Source: Deltaproteobacteria bacterium | GTDB taxonomy: Bacteria; Desulfobacterota; Deferrisomatia; Deferrisomatales; JACRMM01 | Assembly (NCBI GenBank): GCA_016214985.1 | Contig: JACRMM010000025.1 | Span: forward strand, 62,001 to 126,000 | Reading direction: 5' to 3' | DNA: 64,000 bases | Shown here: positions 50,880-61,000 of the stretch, piece after piece | How the letters are laid out: every line of letters starts with the position of its first letter | Numbering within the stretch: the first letter of the stretch is position 1 | Made by a program: the position numbers and the translations under genes | Notes under the pieces: model-generated | What the model was told of the DNA's origin: nothing | The model's database searches: none | Seen by the model: the letters and a program-made list of their open reading frames with translations, nothing else

Positions 50880-52997
50880 CTATCGGCCCCTGTCTTCCTC
50901 CCGACGCCGTCCCCTGCGCGGTTCCTCCTCCTGCTGCTGTTGCTGCTGGGGCTCCGGCTGAGCCTTCGGCGGCTCAGCCGCAGCGGGGGCCGCAGGTGCG
51001 CCTTCCGTAGGCTCGGGAACGCGCCGGAACTGACGCTTGCCGACAGGGCGCTCCGGCCTTGAGGCAGGCGCCCCTCGCATCTCCGCGTCCTGAGGGCGAC
51101 CCTTGATCTCGCGTTCCGGCTGCGCCTCCTGCTTGGGTTGTTCGACGGCCGGTCGATTGCGCTCGGGCGGCTGCCGCACCGAGTCCTCCAGTGTGCGCCG
51201 CGTCGGCCGCTCGGGTGGTACTTCCGGAGGCCGCTGCGCCGGCCGTTCGGGGGCTTGCTGCACTGGTACTTCCGGAGGTCGCCGCGCCGGTCGCTCGGGG
51301 GCCTGCCGCACCGGTGCTCCCGGAGGCGGCTGCGCCGGCTGTTCGGGGGCCTGCTGCACAGGTTCGTCCGGAGACCGCTGTTTCCGCCGCTCGGGCGCCC
51401 GCTGCGCCGGCTGATCCGATGGCTGCCGTCTTCGTTGCTCGGCCGGCCGCGTTTCACGCGGCTCGGGCCCAGGCGCCGGTGACAGCGCCGGCCGACGAGG
51501 GGGGGGCACCGCCTGGTCGACCCCCTGTTCCTTCTCGACGTTGCGCAGGGGCCTGGGCTTCTGGTCGGGCACGAAGACGGATCGTTCCCTCCCGCGAGGA
51601 GCGGCCCGTTGGCGGACGGCGCGAGACTCGCGCTCCACCCTTTCCGGAGGCCGGGCCCTGGGCACGATCGAAACCTCCGGTCTCGGCAGTCTCGTGTCCC
51701 TGGTGGGCCTGAGCTCCCGCACCGGCGGCCGGGCAATGACGACGGGACTGCCCCGACCCCGGTCGACGAACGGGTTCCTCGTCTCGCGGATTCGGTCCTG
51801 GACGATCCTGCCGCGAAGGAAATTGTCCCTCCGGACGACGACCACGCCGTTCGCTGCCCGGCTGTTGACGTACACGTGAGTCACGTTGATCCGGGTGCTT
51901 ATGGATACGTTGACGCTGTTCGGCCCGTAGTCGCCGTAGCCGTAGTAGAGCTCCCCGTGCCCGAGGGGCACCCAGCCGACGTCGTCATCGGTGATCGACC
52001 AGGCCACGTAGCCCGGCGACCAGTGAGCCTGGCGCGGCGCGACCCAGAACCAGCCGAGGGAGGCCGAGTGGTTCCAACGGCCATAGTGGAACGGCGCGTA
52101 CCAGGGATCGTAGGAGAGCCAGACGTAGTCCCCGGCGGACCAGACCCAGCGGCCGTTGGAGTAGGGGGACCACCCCGGCGCCGTAATCGGTGCCCAGACC
52201 CAGCCGTACGGTGCATAGGTCACCCAGCGCCCGGAGCGGTCGAACTCGCGGGCGTAGGGTCCCATCTCCGGCGGAAGGTAGCGGGCGCTCGCGGCCGGCC
52301 GGTCGTAGAACTCCGCCCGGGACTGGACCCACCGGTCCCAGGGGTCGGCGGGCGGCAGGAAGTCGAGGACGACCCGCCGATCGGGTCGCAGGTCGGCCAG
52401 TTGGCCGCCGCGGACGGAGACAACCCCATCGGGGGTCTCGAGATCGAGGGAGCCTTCCACGACGCCGACCTGGGCGGAGCCGTCGGTCAGGGTGTTGACC
52501 CGAAACCGAGCCTCTCCGTATGCGCGCAGGGAAACGCCAGGCAGGTCGACCTGGAACACGGAGTCGGGCGCGCGCATCCGCCCGACGTCAAAGGAGGCCT
52601 CGCCCGAGACCAGAGCCATTTGAATCGTGTCGCCGCGCGGATCCCGCCGCAGATCGACGAGGTCCAACTCGGTCTGGTAGCTCAGCCAGGCCGTGGCCGG
52701 GCCGGGCAACCGGACCTCGATTTTGGCGTCGTCGCCGGCCCAGAGCCGGTCCCCGATGCGCAGTGAGAGGTTCGGGGTCAGGGCGGCCCACTCCTCGGTG
52801 TCGGTGCTCTGGAAGAGCGCGTCGCCAGTGAGGTAGGTCACGTAGGAGAGGCCCAGGCCCGCGGCGGGGTTGCCCTCGGGCTCGGAGCCCGGGGGGGCGC
52901 CCGGCCCGGCTCGGCCCATGTACTCGGCCGCCGGGGCTGCCAGGGGGAGCGCCAGGAGAGAGGAGAGGAGCAGCAGCCGAATCACGTTCCGCGTCAT
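50880..52997 (-). CDS. Secreted FecR-domain / DUF6600-like protein with Pro-Glu-Arg repeats
   Basis: 705 residues. A signal peptide (ends APAAEYMG) precedes a FecR-like beta domain (about 45-215: LSYVTYLTGDALFQSTDTEEWAALTPNLSLRIGDRLW...). A Trp/Tyr-rich DUF6600-type region follows (about 225-390: GWVWAPITAPGWSPYSNGRWVW, YVWLSYDPWYAPFHYGRW). The last 300 residues are a disordered, charged tail with 16-residue repeats and a QQQQQQEEE run. It is probably periplasmic or surface-associated. Function unknown. Confidence 0.8.
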   Translation of the reverse strand: MTRNVIRLLLLSSLLALPLAAPAAEYMGRAGPGAPPGSEPEGNPAAGLGLSYVTYLTGDALFQSTDTEEWAALTPNLSLRIGDRLWAGDDAKIEVRLPGPATAWLSYQTELDLVDLRRDPRGDTIQMALVSGEASFDVGRMRAPDSVFQVDLPGVSLRAYGEARFRVNTLTDGSAQVGVVEGSLDLETPDGVVSVRGGQLADLRPDRRVVLDFLPPADPWDRWVQSRAEFYDRPAASARYLPPEMGPYAREFDRSGRWVTYAPYGWVWAPITAPGWSPYSNGRWVWSAGDYVWLSYDPWYAPFHYGRWNHSASLGWFWVAPRQAHWSPGYVAWSITDDDVGWVPLGHGELYYGYGDYGPNSVNVSISTRINVTHVYVNSRAANGVVVVRRDNFLRGRIVQDRIRETRNPFVDRGRGSPVVIARPPVRELRPTRDTRLPRPEVSIVPRARPPERVERESRAVRQRAAPRGRERSVFVPDQKPRPLRNVEKEQGVDQAVPPPRRPALSPAPGPEPRETRPAEQRRRQPSDQPAQRAPERRKQRSPDEPVQQAPEQPAQPPPGAPVRQAPERPARRPPEVPVQQAPERPAQRPPEVPPERPTRRTLEDSVRQPPERNRPAVEQPKQEAQPEREIKGRPQDAEMRGAPASRPERPVGKRQFRRVPEPTEGAPAAPAAAEPPKAQPEPQQQQQQEEEPRRGRRREEDRGR
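51216..51407 (-). repeat. Four 48-bp tandem repeats in the DUF6600-like gene
   Basis: Four in-frame 48-bp units encode 16-residue blocks of the pattern QQAPERPAxxPPEVPV, the fourth (N-terminal side) most diverged. They form part of the disordered tail and are prone to length variation. Confidence 0.85.
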
Positions 52998-53317
52998 GTC
53001 GACCTCCCTGAAGCGATCCTCCGCGGGTGGGATGCGCGAGGGCAGAGGATGGTAGGAGCGAGAACCCTAGGGTGAAGCGCCGGGCGTCGGTGTCAAGTAT
53101 AGTATAGAAGGGGGGACGCCGCGTCGAATCGCCGGCGCTTGCGACCGTCTCGCTGGCAAGGATGCCGCCCTCTGGCGTATTCTCTGGCCCGTGCAGAGGA
53201 GGATGACGTGGGGGAGCGCGGATCGCGCGGATGAGTTGGGCCACTGTCGAGCGGAGATCCCGCTCCAGTGGCTCTTGTGTTTTTCGGCCGATGAGGTCGA
53301 TTTGATCGGAGGGTGTC
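52998..53317. other. Gap upstream of hsdM, nothing certain
   Basis: 320 bases between the divergent DUF6600-like and hsdM genes. A TATAGTATAG string at 53099-53108 is AT-rich in this GC-rich region and could be part of a promoter. No other feature is supported. Confidence 0.3.
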
Positions 53318-55156
53318 GTGACGACGTCAGAGTGGATCCGACAGGGACGCAAGGCCAAGGGATGGATTCAGGCCACGCTGGGCGAGCAGGTCGGCGTCAG
53401 CCAGGTCCAGGTCTCGCTCTGGGAAACCGGGAAGGCGAGTCCGACTCCGGAGCAGCGCACTCGACTGGAATCGGCTCTTGGGGGAGGAGCTCCGACGATC
53501 GCCCGTGACGCGGAGCATCTCTCGCTTCCCGAACCGCCGCCCGAGCAGGCAGAATCCCCGAAGGAGAAACCTCCGCGGCGGAAGACGCGAGGCGCAGCTT
53601 CGGCACCCGTCGAACCCCCTGACAAGTCCCTGGAGTCCTGGATCTGGGACGCGGCCTGCTCCATCCGCGGCGCCAAGGATGCCGGCAAGTACAAGGACTA
53701 CATCCTCCCGCTCATCTTCACCAAGCGTCTCTGCGACGTCTTCGACGACGAGCTGAACCGCATCGCCGAGGAGGTCGGGGGCCGTGCGAAGGCGTTCCGG
53801 CTCGTACGGCACGACAAGAAGCTCGTCCGCTTCTACCTGCCTCTCGAGCCGAAGAGCCCAGACGACGCGGTCTGGTCCGTCATTCGCACCCTCTCGGACA
53901 AGATCGGCGAGCGCCTCACCACCCACCTGCGCGCCGTCGCCGACGCCAACCCGTTGCTCAAGGGCATCATCGACCGCGTCGACTTCAACGCCACCACCCA
54001 CGGCGTGCGCGACCTCGACGACGACCGCCTTTCGGCCCTCATCGAGAAGATCAGCGCCAAGCGGCTCGGCTTGAACGACGTCGAGCCCGACATCATCGGC
54101 CGCAGCTACGAGTACCTCATCCGGAAGTTCGCCGAGGGGGCGGGTCAGAGCGGCGGCGAGCTTTACACCCCGGCCGAGGTGGGCTTCGTCATGGCCCGCA
54201 TCATGGCTCCGGAGCCCGGCCTGGACGCCTACGACCCCACCTGCGGCTCCGCGGGGCTCCTGATCAAGCTCGACCTCGTCCTGCGCGAGCGCATGAAGGC
54301 TGCCGGCACGACCGCCTTCGCCCCGCTGAAGCTCTACGGCCAGGAGTACGAGCCGTCGAGCTGGGCCATGGCGAACATGAACATGATCATCCATGACATG
54401 GAAGGCCGCATCGAGATCGGCAACACCTTCAAGAACCCGAAGTTCCGAGCGGGCAACCGCCTTCAGACCTTCGACCGCGTCGTGGCGAACCCCATGTGGA
54501 ACCAGGACTGGTTCAAGGAGCAGGACTACGAGGCCGACCCCTTCGACCGCTTCCCCAAAGGCGCAGGCTACCCCGGCAACAAGGCCGACTGGGGCTGGAT
54601 GCAGCACATCCTCGCGAGCCTGAAGCCCCAGGGCCGCGCCGCCGTGGTCCTCGACACCGGCGCCGCCTCGCGGGGCTCGGGCAACGCCAACACCAACAAG
54701 GAGAAGGACGTCCGGCGTTGGTTCGTGGAGCAGGACGTCATCGAAGGCGTCCTCTACCTGCCGGAGAACCTCTTCTACAACACCACCGCCCCGGGCGTCG
54801 TCATCGTGCTCAACAAGGCCAAGCCGAAGAGCCGCGAGGGCAAGCTCTTCCTCCTGAACGCCAGCCGCGAGTTCGTGAAGGGCGACCCCAAGAACTACCT
54901 CCCCGACGACGCCGTCGTCCGCATCGCCGACGCCTTCACCGACTGGCGGGAGGTCGAGAAGTACTCCCGCATCGTCACCCGCGACGAGGTCGCCAAGAAC
55001 GACTTCAACATCTCCCCCAGCCGCTACATCCACACCGGCGATGCGGACGAGTACCGGCCCATCCCCGAGATCGTGGAGGAGTTGGAGGCGCTGGAGGCGG
55101 AGGCGCGAGAGACAGATGCGGCGCTGAAGGCGATTCTGGCGAGGTTAGGGGTATGA
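53318..55156 (+). CDS. hsdM: Type I restriction-modification DNA methyltransferase with N-terminal HTH
   Basis: 612 residues. Residues ~1-55 are an XRE-like helix-turn-helix (MTTSEWIRQGRKAKGW...LGEQVGVSQVQVSLWETG), then a low-complexity linker, then the HsdM N12 helical domain and the methyltransferase. SAM motif I is DPTCGSAG (from Asp306). Motif IV is NPMW (391-394) where NPPF/Y is usual. It adds N6-methyl to adenine as the modification subunit. GTG 53318 is preceded by CGGAGG. The HTH fusion suggests DNA-binding autoregulation or an added recognition role. Confidence 0.88.
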   Translation: MTTSEWIRQGRKAKGWIQATLGEQVGVSQVQVSLWETGKASPTPEQRTRLESALGGGAPTIARDAEHLSLPEPPPEQAESPKEKPPRRKTRGAASAPVEPPDKSLESWIWDAACSIRGAKDAGKYKDYILPLIFTKRLCDVFDDELNRIAEEVGGRAKAFRLVRHDKKLVRFYLPLEPKSPDDAVWSVIRTLSDKIGERLTTHLRAVADANPLLKGIIDRVDFNATTHGVRDLDDDRLSALIEKISAKRLGLNDVEPDIIGRSYEYLIRKFAEGAGQSGGELYTPAEVGFVMARIMAPEPGLDAYDPTCGSAGLLIKLDLVLRERMKAAGTTAFAPLKLYGQEYEPSSWAMANMNMIIHDMEGRIEIGNTFKNPKFRAGNRLQTFDRVVANPMWNQDWFKEQDYEADPFDRFPKGAGYPGNKADWGWMQHILASLKPQGRAAVVLDTGAASRGSGNANTNKEKDVRRWFVEQDVIEGVLYLPENLFYNTTAPGVVIVLNKAKPKSREGKLFLLNASREFVKGDPKNYLPDDAVVRIADAFTDWREVEKYSRIVTRDEVAKNDFNISPSRYIHTGDADEYRPIPEIVEELEALEAEARETDAALKAILARLGV

Positions 55157-55182
55157 CCCCGCCGGGTCGAAGTGGTATATAG

Positions 55183-55208
55183 AGTTATAAACGGATTCGT
55201 TTATAACT
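55183..55208. promoter_or_regulatory. 26-bp perfect inverted repeat, probable operator of the ATPase gene
   Basis: AGTTATAAACG and its exact complement flank a 4-base spacer (GATT), 31 bases before the ATG at 55239. The whole stretch 55178-55208 is AT-rich with a TATATA start. It is well placed for a repressor binding site over a promoter, perhaps the HTH of HsdM or the ATPase itself. Confidence 0.65.
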
Positions 55209-55238
55209 AGCTACAACTCGTCGACAGGGGGCTCGGCC

Positions 55239-56450
55239 ATGGACCCGATCAAGAACCCCTTCGCGCCTGGAGCCGGTGCACCTCCGCCCGAGATGGTCGG
55301 CCGAGACGGGGTGCTCGAACAGGCCCGCATCCTCTTCGCGCGCATCCAGCAAGGGCGACCGGAGAAGAGCCTGCTCCTCACCGGCCTTCGCGGCGTCGGC
55401 AAGACGGTCCTCCTGAACGAGATGGAGCGGCTTGCACAGGGCGAGGGCTACCGGACCATTCTCGTCGAAGCCCACGAGGAGAAGGCGCTGGCGGTCCTCC
55501 TTGCGCCGCACCTCCGGCGCCTCCTCTTCGACTTGAATCGCCTGGCCGGCGCGGGGGACAAGGTCCGGAGGGGGCTGGCGGTCCTCAAGGGGTTCATCGG
55601 CGCGATCAAAGTGACCGTGGCCGAGGTCGAGTTCGGCCTCGACATCGATCCTGAGCCCGGGACAGCTGACAGCGGCGACTTGGAGCTTGACCTGCCGAGC
55701 CTCTTCGCCGCCGTCGCCGAAGCCGCCCAGGACAGGCGCCAGGCCGTCGCCATCCTCATCGACGAGATCCAGTACCTGAGCCAAAGAGAGCTGAGCGCCC
55801 TCATCATGGCCATGCACCGGATGCAGCAGCGCCAACTCCCGTTGGTTCTTCTCGGCGCCGGGCTCCCGATCCTGCCCGGCCTCGCCGGCGAATCCAAGTC
55901 CTACGCCGAACGCCTCTTCGACTTCCCTGAAATCGGTGCCCTGTCCGAAGAGGACGCGGCCAAGGCGCTGCAGGACCCGGTCAGGACAGCCGGCGTCGCC
56001 TTCGAGGCTCCTGCCCTGACGGAGGTCTTTCGCCTGACCCTGGGCTATCCCTACTTTCTCCAGGAGTGGGGGTACCAGGCCTGGAACCGGGCGAACGCGA
56101 CGCCTATCGATCTACGCATCGTGACGGAAGCGAGCAGCACCGTGATCGCCCGGCTGGACCGGAACTTCTTCCGGGTCCGTTTCGACCGGCTGACACCCGG
56201 GGAGCGGAGGTTCCTGCGGGCGATGGCCCATCTCGGCCCCGGCCCCCAACGCACGAGCGACATCGCCGAGGTCCTCGGGACCAGGGTGGCGGGCCTTGGA
56301 CCCTGGAGGGCGAGGCTCATCAGGAAAGGTATGATCTACAGCCCGGCCTACGGCGAGATGGCCTTCACCGTGCCGCTCTTCGATAAGTTCATGCGGCGGG
56401 CCATCCCGGAGTTCACGCCGCAGGGGAATCGGACGGCGCACGATGGCTGA
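55239..56450 (+). CDS. AAA-family ATPase embedded in the restriction locus
   Basis: 403 residues. Walker A GLRGVGKT (49-56) and a Walker B-like AILIDEIQYL are visible. The Cdc6/STAND-like ATPase fold is followed by a winged-helix C-terminus (TPGERRFLRAMAHLGPGPQRTSDIAEVLGT). These ATPases are often found as lone genes of unknown function. It has its own probable operator. Its stop overlaps the next gene by eight bases, linking it to the zinc ribbon and hsdS genes. Confidence 0.8.
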   Translation: MDPIKNPFAPGAGAPPPEMVGRDGVLEQARILFARIQQGRPEKSLLLTGLRGVGKTVLLNEMERLAQGEGYRTILVEAHEEKALAVLLAPHLRRLLFDLNRLAGAGDKVRRGLAVLKGFIGAIKVTVAEVEFGLDIDPEPGTADSGDLELDLPSLFAAVAEAAQDRRQAVAILIDEIQYLSQRELSALIMAMHRMQQRQLPLVLLGAGLPILPGLAGESKSYAERLFDFPEIGALSEEDAAKALQDPVRTAGVAFEAPALTEVFRLTLGYPYFLQEWGYQAWNRANATPIDLRIVTEASSTVIARLDRNFFRVRFDRLTPGERRFLRAMAHLGPGPQRTSDIAEVLGTRVAGLGPWRARLIRKGMIYSPAYGEMAFTVPLFDKFMRRAIPEFTPQGNRTAHDG

Positions 56451-56805
56451 GTCAACGGGCGCCCGGAAGAGACGAAGGCGGGGACCCATCGACCGCTTGG
56501 CCGAGGCCGTGCGCGAGCTCGAGAAGGTCAGACAGCAGGCGCGCGCGATGGGGCTTTTCGCCGAGGAACGCGAACTTCTCGAGTGCCCGAAGTGCGGCCT
56601 GTGGGAGGACGTCACGTGCGACGGTCTTCTGATTACCTACCCCAAGGACGACGAGGGCATGGCCGACAGCGGTCTGCGCTTCCGCGAGGTGAACGAAGAC
56701 ACATTCCGATGTCCCGCGTGCGGCAGCGAGTTCCGGCCACCTTTGGACCAGGGATTGACCGGGGAGTTCGCCCGTTCCACCGCTTTGCCAAAGGGCTCGG
56801 GATGA
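56443..56805 (+). CDS. Small zinc-ribbon protein between ATPase and hsdS
   Basis: 120 residues. A basic N-terminus (ARKRRRRGP) and a coiled helix are followed by two knuckles, CPKCGLW and CPACGSEF, about 40 residues apart. No family is recognised. It overlaps the ATPase gene by eight bases and hsdS by four (ATGA), so the three are translationally coupled. Confidence 0.72.
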   Translation: MAESTGARKRRRRGPIDRLAEAVRELEKVRQQARAMGLFAEERELLECPKCGLWEDVTCDGLLITYPKDDEGMADSGLRFREVNEDTFRCPACGSEFRPPLDQGLTGEFARSTALPKGSG

Positions 56806-58028
56806 ATGCCGCCCGATGGAGAGTTGCGTCACTGGAGGAGGTCTGCGAGCCGCCCCAATATGGCTACACGGCGTCTGCCGAGGACAAGGGGAATGTCCGT
56901 TTCCTGCGAATCACGGACATAACCGAATCCGGGGTGAAATGGCCGGCTGTGCCATTCTGCGAGTGCCCTTCAGACCTGCTGCCCAAGTACCAACTGGCCT
57001 CAGGTGACATCGTCTTTGCTCGAATCGGTGCGACAACCGGCAAGAGCTATCTCATCACCAATCCCCCGTCATCCGTTTTCGCGTCGTATCTGATTCGCGT
57101 TCGCTGCAAGAGCGAGATCGATCCGGCGTTCCTGAGCATGTTCTTCCGTTCTAACGACTATTGGCGGCAGGTCGACGCTCAGAAGGACACGAACCTCAAG
57201 AAGGGTGTCAACGGGTCCATACTCAAGACCCTCCGGGTTCCTCTCCCGCCCCTCCCCGAGCAGCGGAAGATCGCGGGGGTGTTGGGGGTGGTGCAGCGGG
57301 CGATGGAGCAGCAGGAGCGACTGCTGGCGCTGACCGCCGAGTTGAAGAAAGCGCTCCTGCACCAGCTCTTCACCGCCGGCCTCCGCGGCGAACCCCAGAA
57401 GGAGACCGAGATCGGGTTGGTGCCGGAGAGTTGGGAGGTGAAACGGCTCGAGGAGGTAGCCTTGATCATAATGGGTCAAAGTCCGGATGGGGACAGCTAC
57501 AATGTGGACGGGACGGGCGTGCCGCTCATCAACGGTCCCGTGGAGTTTGGCCCGAATCCGTTATCAAAAACGCTGGAGGCGAAGTTCACCACGAGGCCAA
57601 CAAAGTGTTGCGAGCAAGGCGACCTCATTCTTTGTGTACGCGGATCGACCACGGGGAGGACGAACATAGCCAAGGGCCGCGCTTGTATCGGTCGCGGTGT
57701 CGCCGCAATCAGAGCCACCGGCAATCAGGAATACCTGAATCAGTTTGTTGCAAGCATCCGCGGACGTATCTACGCCATGGGCACAGGCACCACTTTCCCG
57801 AACGTATCCGGAAGCCAGATTAGGGAGATTCTCGTTGCTGTTCCGCCGCTGAAAGTACAGTCAGAGATTGGCAGCATTCTGGCGAGCATTGACCACAAAC
57901 ACGAACTGTTGGAACGAAAACATGCCAGTCTCACCGCGCTCTTCCGCACCCTCCTGCACCAGCTGATGACGGCAGAGCTCCGCGTCCGCGACCTCGACCC
58001 ACCCCTTCTATCCGACTCGACAGAGTAG
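56802..58028 (+). CDS. hsdS: Type I restriction specificity subunit HsdS
   Basis: 408 residues, with the two target-recognition domains separated by a conserved coiled-coil. The first half ends LPPLPEQRKIAGVLGVVQRAMEQQERLLALTAELKKALLHQLFTAG, the second VPPLKVQSEIGSILASIDHKHELLERKHASLTALFRTLLHQL. It sets the DNA sequence of the methylase/restriction complex. ATG 56802 overlaps the zinc-ribbon stop. Confidence 0.93.
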   Translation: MNAARWRVASLEEVCEPPQYGYTASAEDKGNVRFLRITDITESGVKWPAVPFCECPSDLLPKYQLASGDIVFARIGATTGKSYLITNPPSSVFASYLIRVRCKSEIDPAFLSMFFRSNDYWRQVDAQKDTNLKKGVNGSILKTLRVPLPPLPEQRKIAGVLGVVQRAMEQQERLLALTAELKKALLHQLFTAGLRGEPQKETEIGLVPESWEVKRLEEVALIIMGQSPDGDSYNVDGTGVPLINGPVEFGPNPLSKTLEAKFTTRPTKCCEQGDLILCVRGSTTGRTNIAKGRACIGRGVAAIRATGNQEYLNQFVASIRGRIYAMGTGTTFPNVSGSQIREILVAVPPLKVQSEIGSILASIDHKHELLERKHASLTALFRTLLHQLMTAELRVRDLDPPLLSDSTE

Positions 58029-58034
58029 TGCGCA

Positions 58035-61000
58035 ATGGGAAGAAAGGCGCAGCAGTCAACGCACGCGAAACCGCCCTGGTCCATCGCGTCCCTGCTCCGA
58101 AAGGAAGAGGCCGACTGGGCCAGGCGCAATGACCTTCGTCGCCGTCTCCGACACCACTGGTTTGATCGGGAGATACTGAAGGGAGGAGAACACCCGATTC
58201 GTTACGCGTTTTCCCTTGCGATACTGCTTGTATCTGCAATTGTGCTTGGGCATGCACTTCCAAAAGAATGGTTCACTGCATATCCATCCGTCTGGGCGGA
58301 TGCTGAAAAACTCAACTACTTCACTTCGCTCTGGAATGTTCAGGCGACCATTGCTGCCTTGGTCTACCCGTTTGTAATATCGTTTGTTGCGCTACTGCTA
58401 CAACGCAAGCCATCATCAAAGGCGTTCCTACAAATTTACCTTGTGGACTCTGGCGGCTTGGTTGCTGGAATGAGTTCCATGTTCTTGGTCCTAGCTATGT
58501 CAGTCCAGTACGTGATGCTTACGGCGTACTCTCTTGGGTCGGCAGTAACCTGGGTTGCTGTCGACGCAATTTGGTTCATGTACAACGTGGTGCTTACCCT
58601 CTGGTTTCTGTTCCGTACGGTTGAGTTCCTTCGTTCGGATTTCCAGATGGAGGTCGTCAAGCGCTACGCAGCCAACGTGGCTCTGCCTAGAGAGATTGCA
58701 CACCTCTTGCGCTTCCAGGTCTTCGCAAGGGCACAGAAGGAGGGCTGGATTCCAGGTCCAAGCTATCTTGACGACGAGGCCGAAGGACAACCGCAGGTGC
58801 TGATGCACTCGTTCGGGGCCGGCATGGGTGACGTGTCAGTTGAGAGGTACCTGCAAGAACAGTCGCGACTGACAAACGTCTTCCTATGGCCACTCCGACT
58901 TGTCGTCGCGGGTTGGTTGAAGAAGGCCCGCCAACAACACGCCATTCAATCCTCTGGACCCTCCAAGAGCGTGAAGTCCCCATTACTCGTATTCCCGCTT
59001 CTTCCCGGAAGCACGTACGAGGCTGGAGTTGTACTGGCCAGGGTTGAGGGGGGGCCGAACCTCACACCATGGCATCGTCTTCTGGTGCGATTGAGCTTCC
59101 GATTCACGCCTTTTCGCCTTGAACGTCGACACGTAACCTTAACCGAAATCCTCGCTGACCTTGAAACCGATGCACGAGTATCCGCTGGGACTGGCGATGT
59201 TGCGACCTTCGAAGAAGGCTATCGCCGCATTACAGGAATGCACGAAACACTTATTGGAGCGAGTCTAACCAAAGAAGCAGACGGCAACATGGGAAGCTTG
59301 GCTCTCGTTCCCGATGTATTGAAGTTTGCAGACCGCCCGGTACACGTGCATTGGGCGGACTCATATCGATCCCTCTTTGATGCTTCTACGTCCATTTTGC
59401 CGAAAGAGACGAGGCCTATTCGACGGCTTTGTTACGTCGTTCAGCACCTCGATGGTCCCGAGCTGAGACGATCCCCGGCCGATATCCGAGACCGAATTCT
59501 ATTGCTGCCCACTCAGCTCATGTTCGCGCTCGGGAACTGGTGGTCCGAGCGGCTAGAAGAACAAGAACAGGGCGTCTTGCAGCACGACGCCAACGGTGCC
59601 GCCGTGCTGCGCCCTCCCCTGCAGGGGGCATACGAAGGGGCGCTCTTGCATCTTGTGAGTGGCTGGGATTCTGCGCGGGGAGTTGTCGCAGACATCCCAG
59701 GCCGCGACGACAGGTTCATCTGGGCAAACGTGGAGGAGTTGCTCAAGCTTAACGCCAGACATGTCAATGAAACCTGTCTCATGCTCTTACGAGCAGTGGC
59801 GCGGGGAGACCAGATTGCCGCCGAGTGGTTGGCCGACATCCTCTCGAAATGGTGGGCCACTGCCTCAGGGTACGACGACGAACCAATTGTCCTGTATGGG
59901 AAGACGGATTTCATAACGGCGGAAGCGCTGTTCTCGGAATGGGACGCTGCCGAACAGTCTCTCGGCATTGATGACAACGACCGACGGTTCATTGGTCAAG
60001 ACAGACCGGAGCTGCAAAGGCACGTATTCCTCGCTGCACTAAAGAATTACTGGCGCGACATCCGCCTGTTGACGCTCGAAATCCTTGTTTCGTGGGCCGG
60101 GAGTGAAGGGCCCCGCCTTAGCGAGCGCTCGTTGGCGACGTACGTCGCGGGTGGTCTCCTGACAGGACGGCAATGGCGTCCTGGAGGTCGTACAGAAGAA
60201 CCTCTGAGCGACCTGACGGCGACTGACTACCTGACCGCAAAAGCCCGTCAGTACGGGGCGGACAGCGGGTACCGGCAAGGATACGTGGCGCGACTCGATG
60301 CGTTCGTGGAAAGCGCAAAGGACATCCTTCGACCTCCCATGGTGCCGGGAAGAATATATTCCTCCTCGGGGGCCGATGATGTCGAATCCCTTCAAGATGC
60401 TCAACTTGCCGTGTTCGTAATCCTTTCGGGAAGGGATTGGCGTCCAGGAGAGTCGCTCAGGCGCCAATTGGCCATCTGGACGTCATCAAGCTTCCGATCA
60501 ACTAATCAGGTCAAACATCGGGTCGAGGCTATGGGGCAGCGGCTGGTTGCGGTTGGAGATAGCCTGTGTCCCGAACTGGTCGATCGACTCCTGTCATCGA
60601 CAGGCAAGACACACACGAGGCCCGAAGGATTAGCCAGAACTCGAGACGCCATTAGCGCCATATGCCGTGAGATTGAGGACCTTCAGAGTAATGCAGTTGC
60701 TGGCGCCCAGGTGAGCACGCGAAGACTCGCGGCGATGGAAGAGGCGGCCTCGGAGCGGGGCTTCTCGGTGGAGACTGGAAAGTTTCCTCTCCAACTCTTT
60801 GCGGCGCTGACCTATCAAGACACTCCGCAGGAACCGTTTACTCTGATCTTCTCGAAGCTTCGAAAGGGCGAGTTCACCGACGTGGAAATGGCGCAACGCG
60901 CTGTAAATGAACGAGAGCACTACGCCGAGACCATCGCGAGGCACGTTGGGGTACTGCTATTGGCAGATGTCATACGCAAGAGCGAAACAAGGGATGTACT

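Noticed and set aside
53327-55033. A 568-codon minus-strand frame opposite hsdM
   Set aside because: Pure shadow of hsdM codon bias; its product is repetitive Val/Glu/Leu/Gly sequence without motifs.
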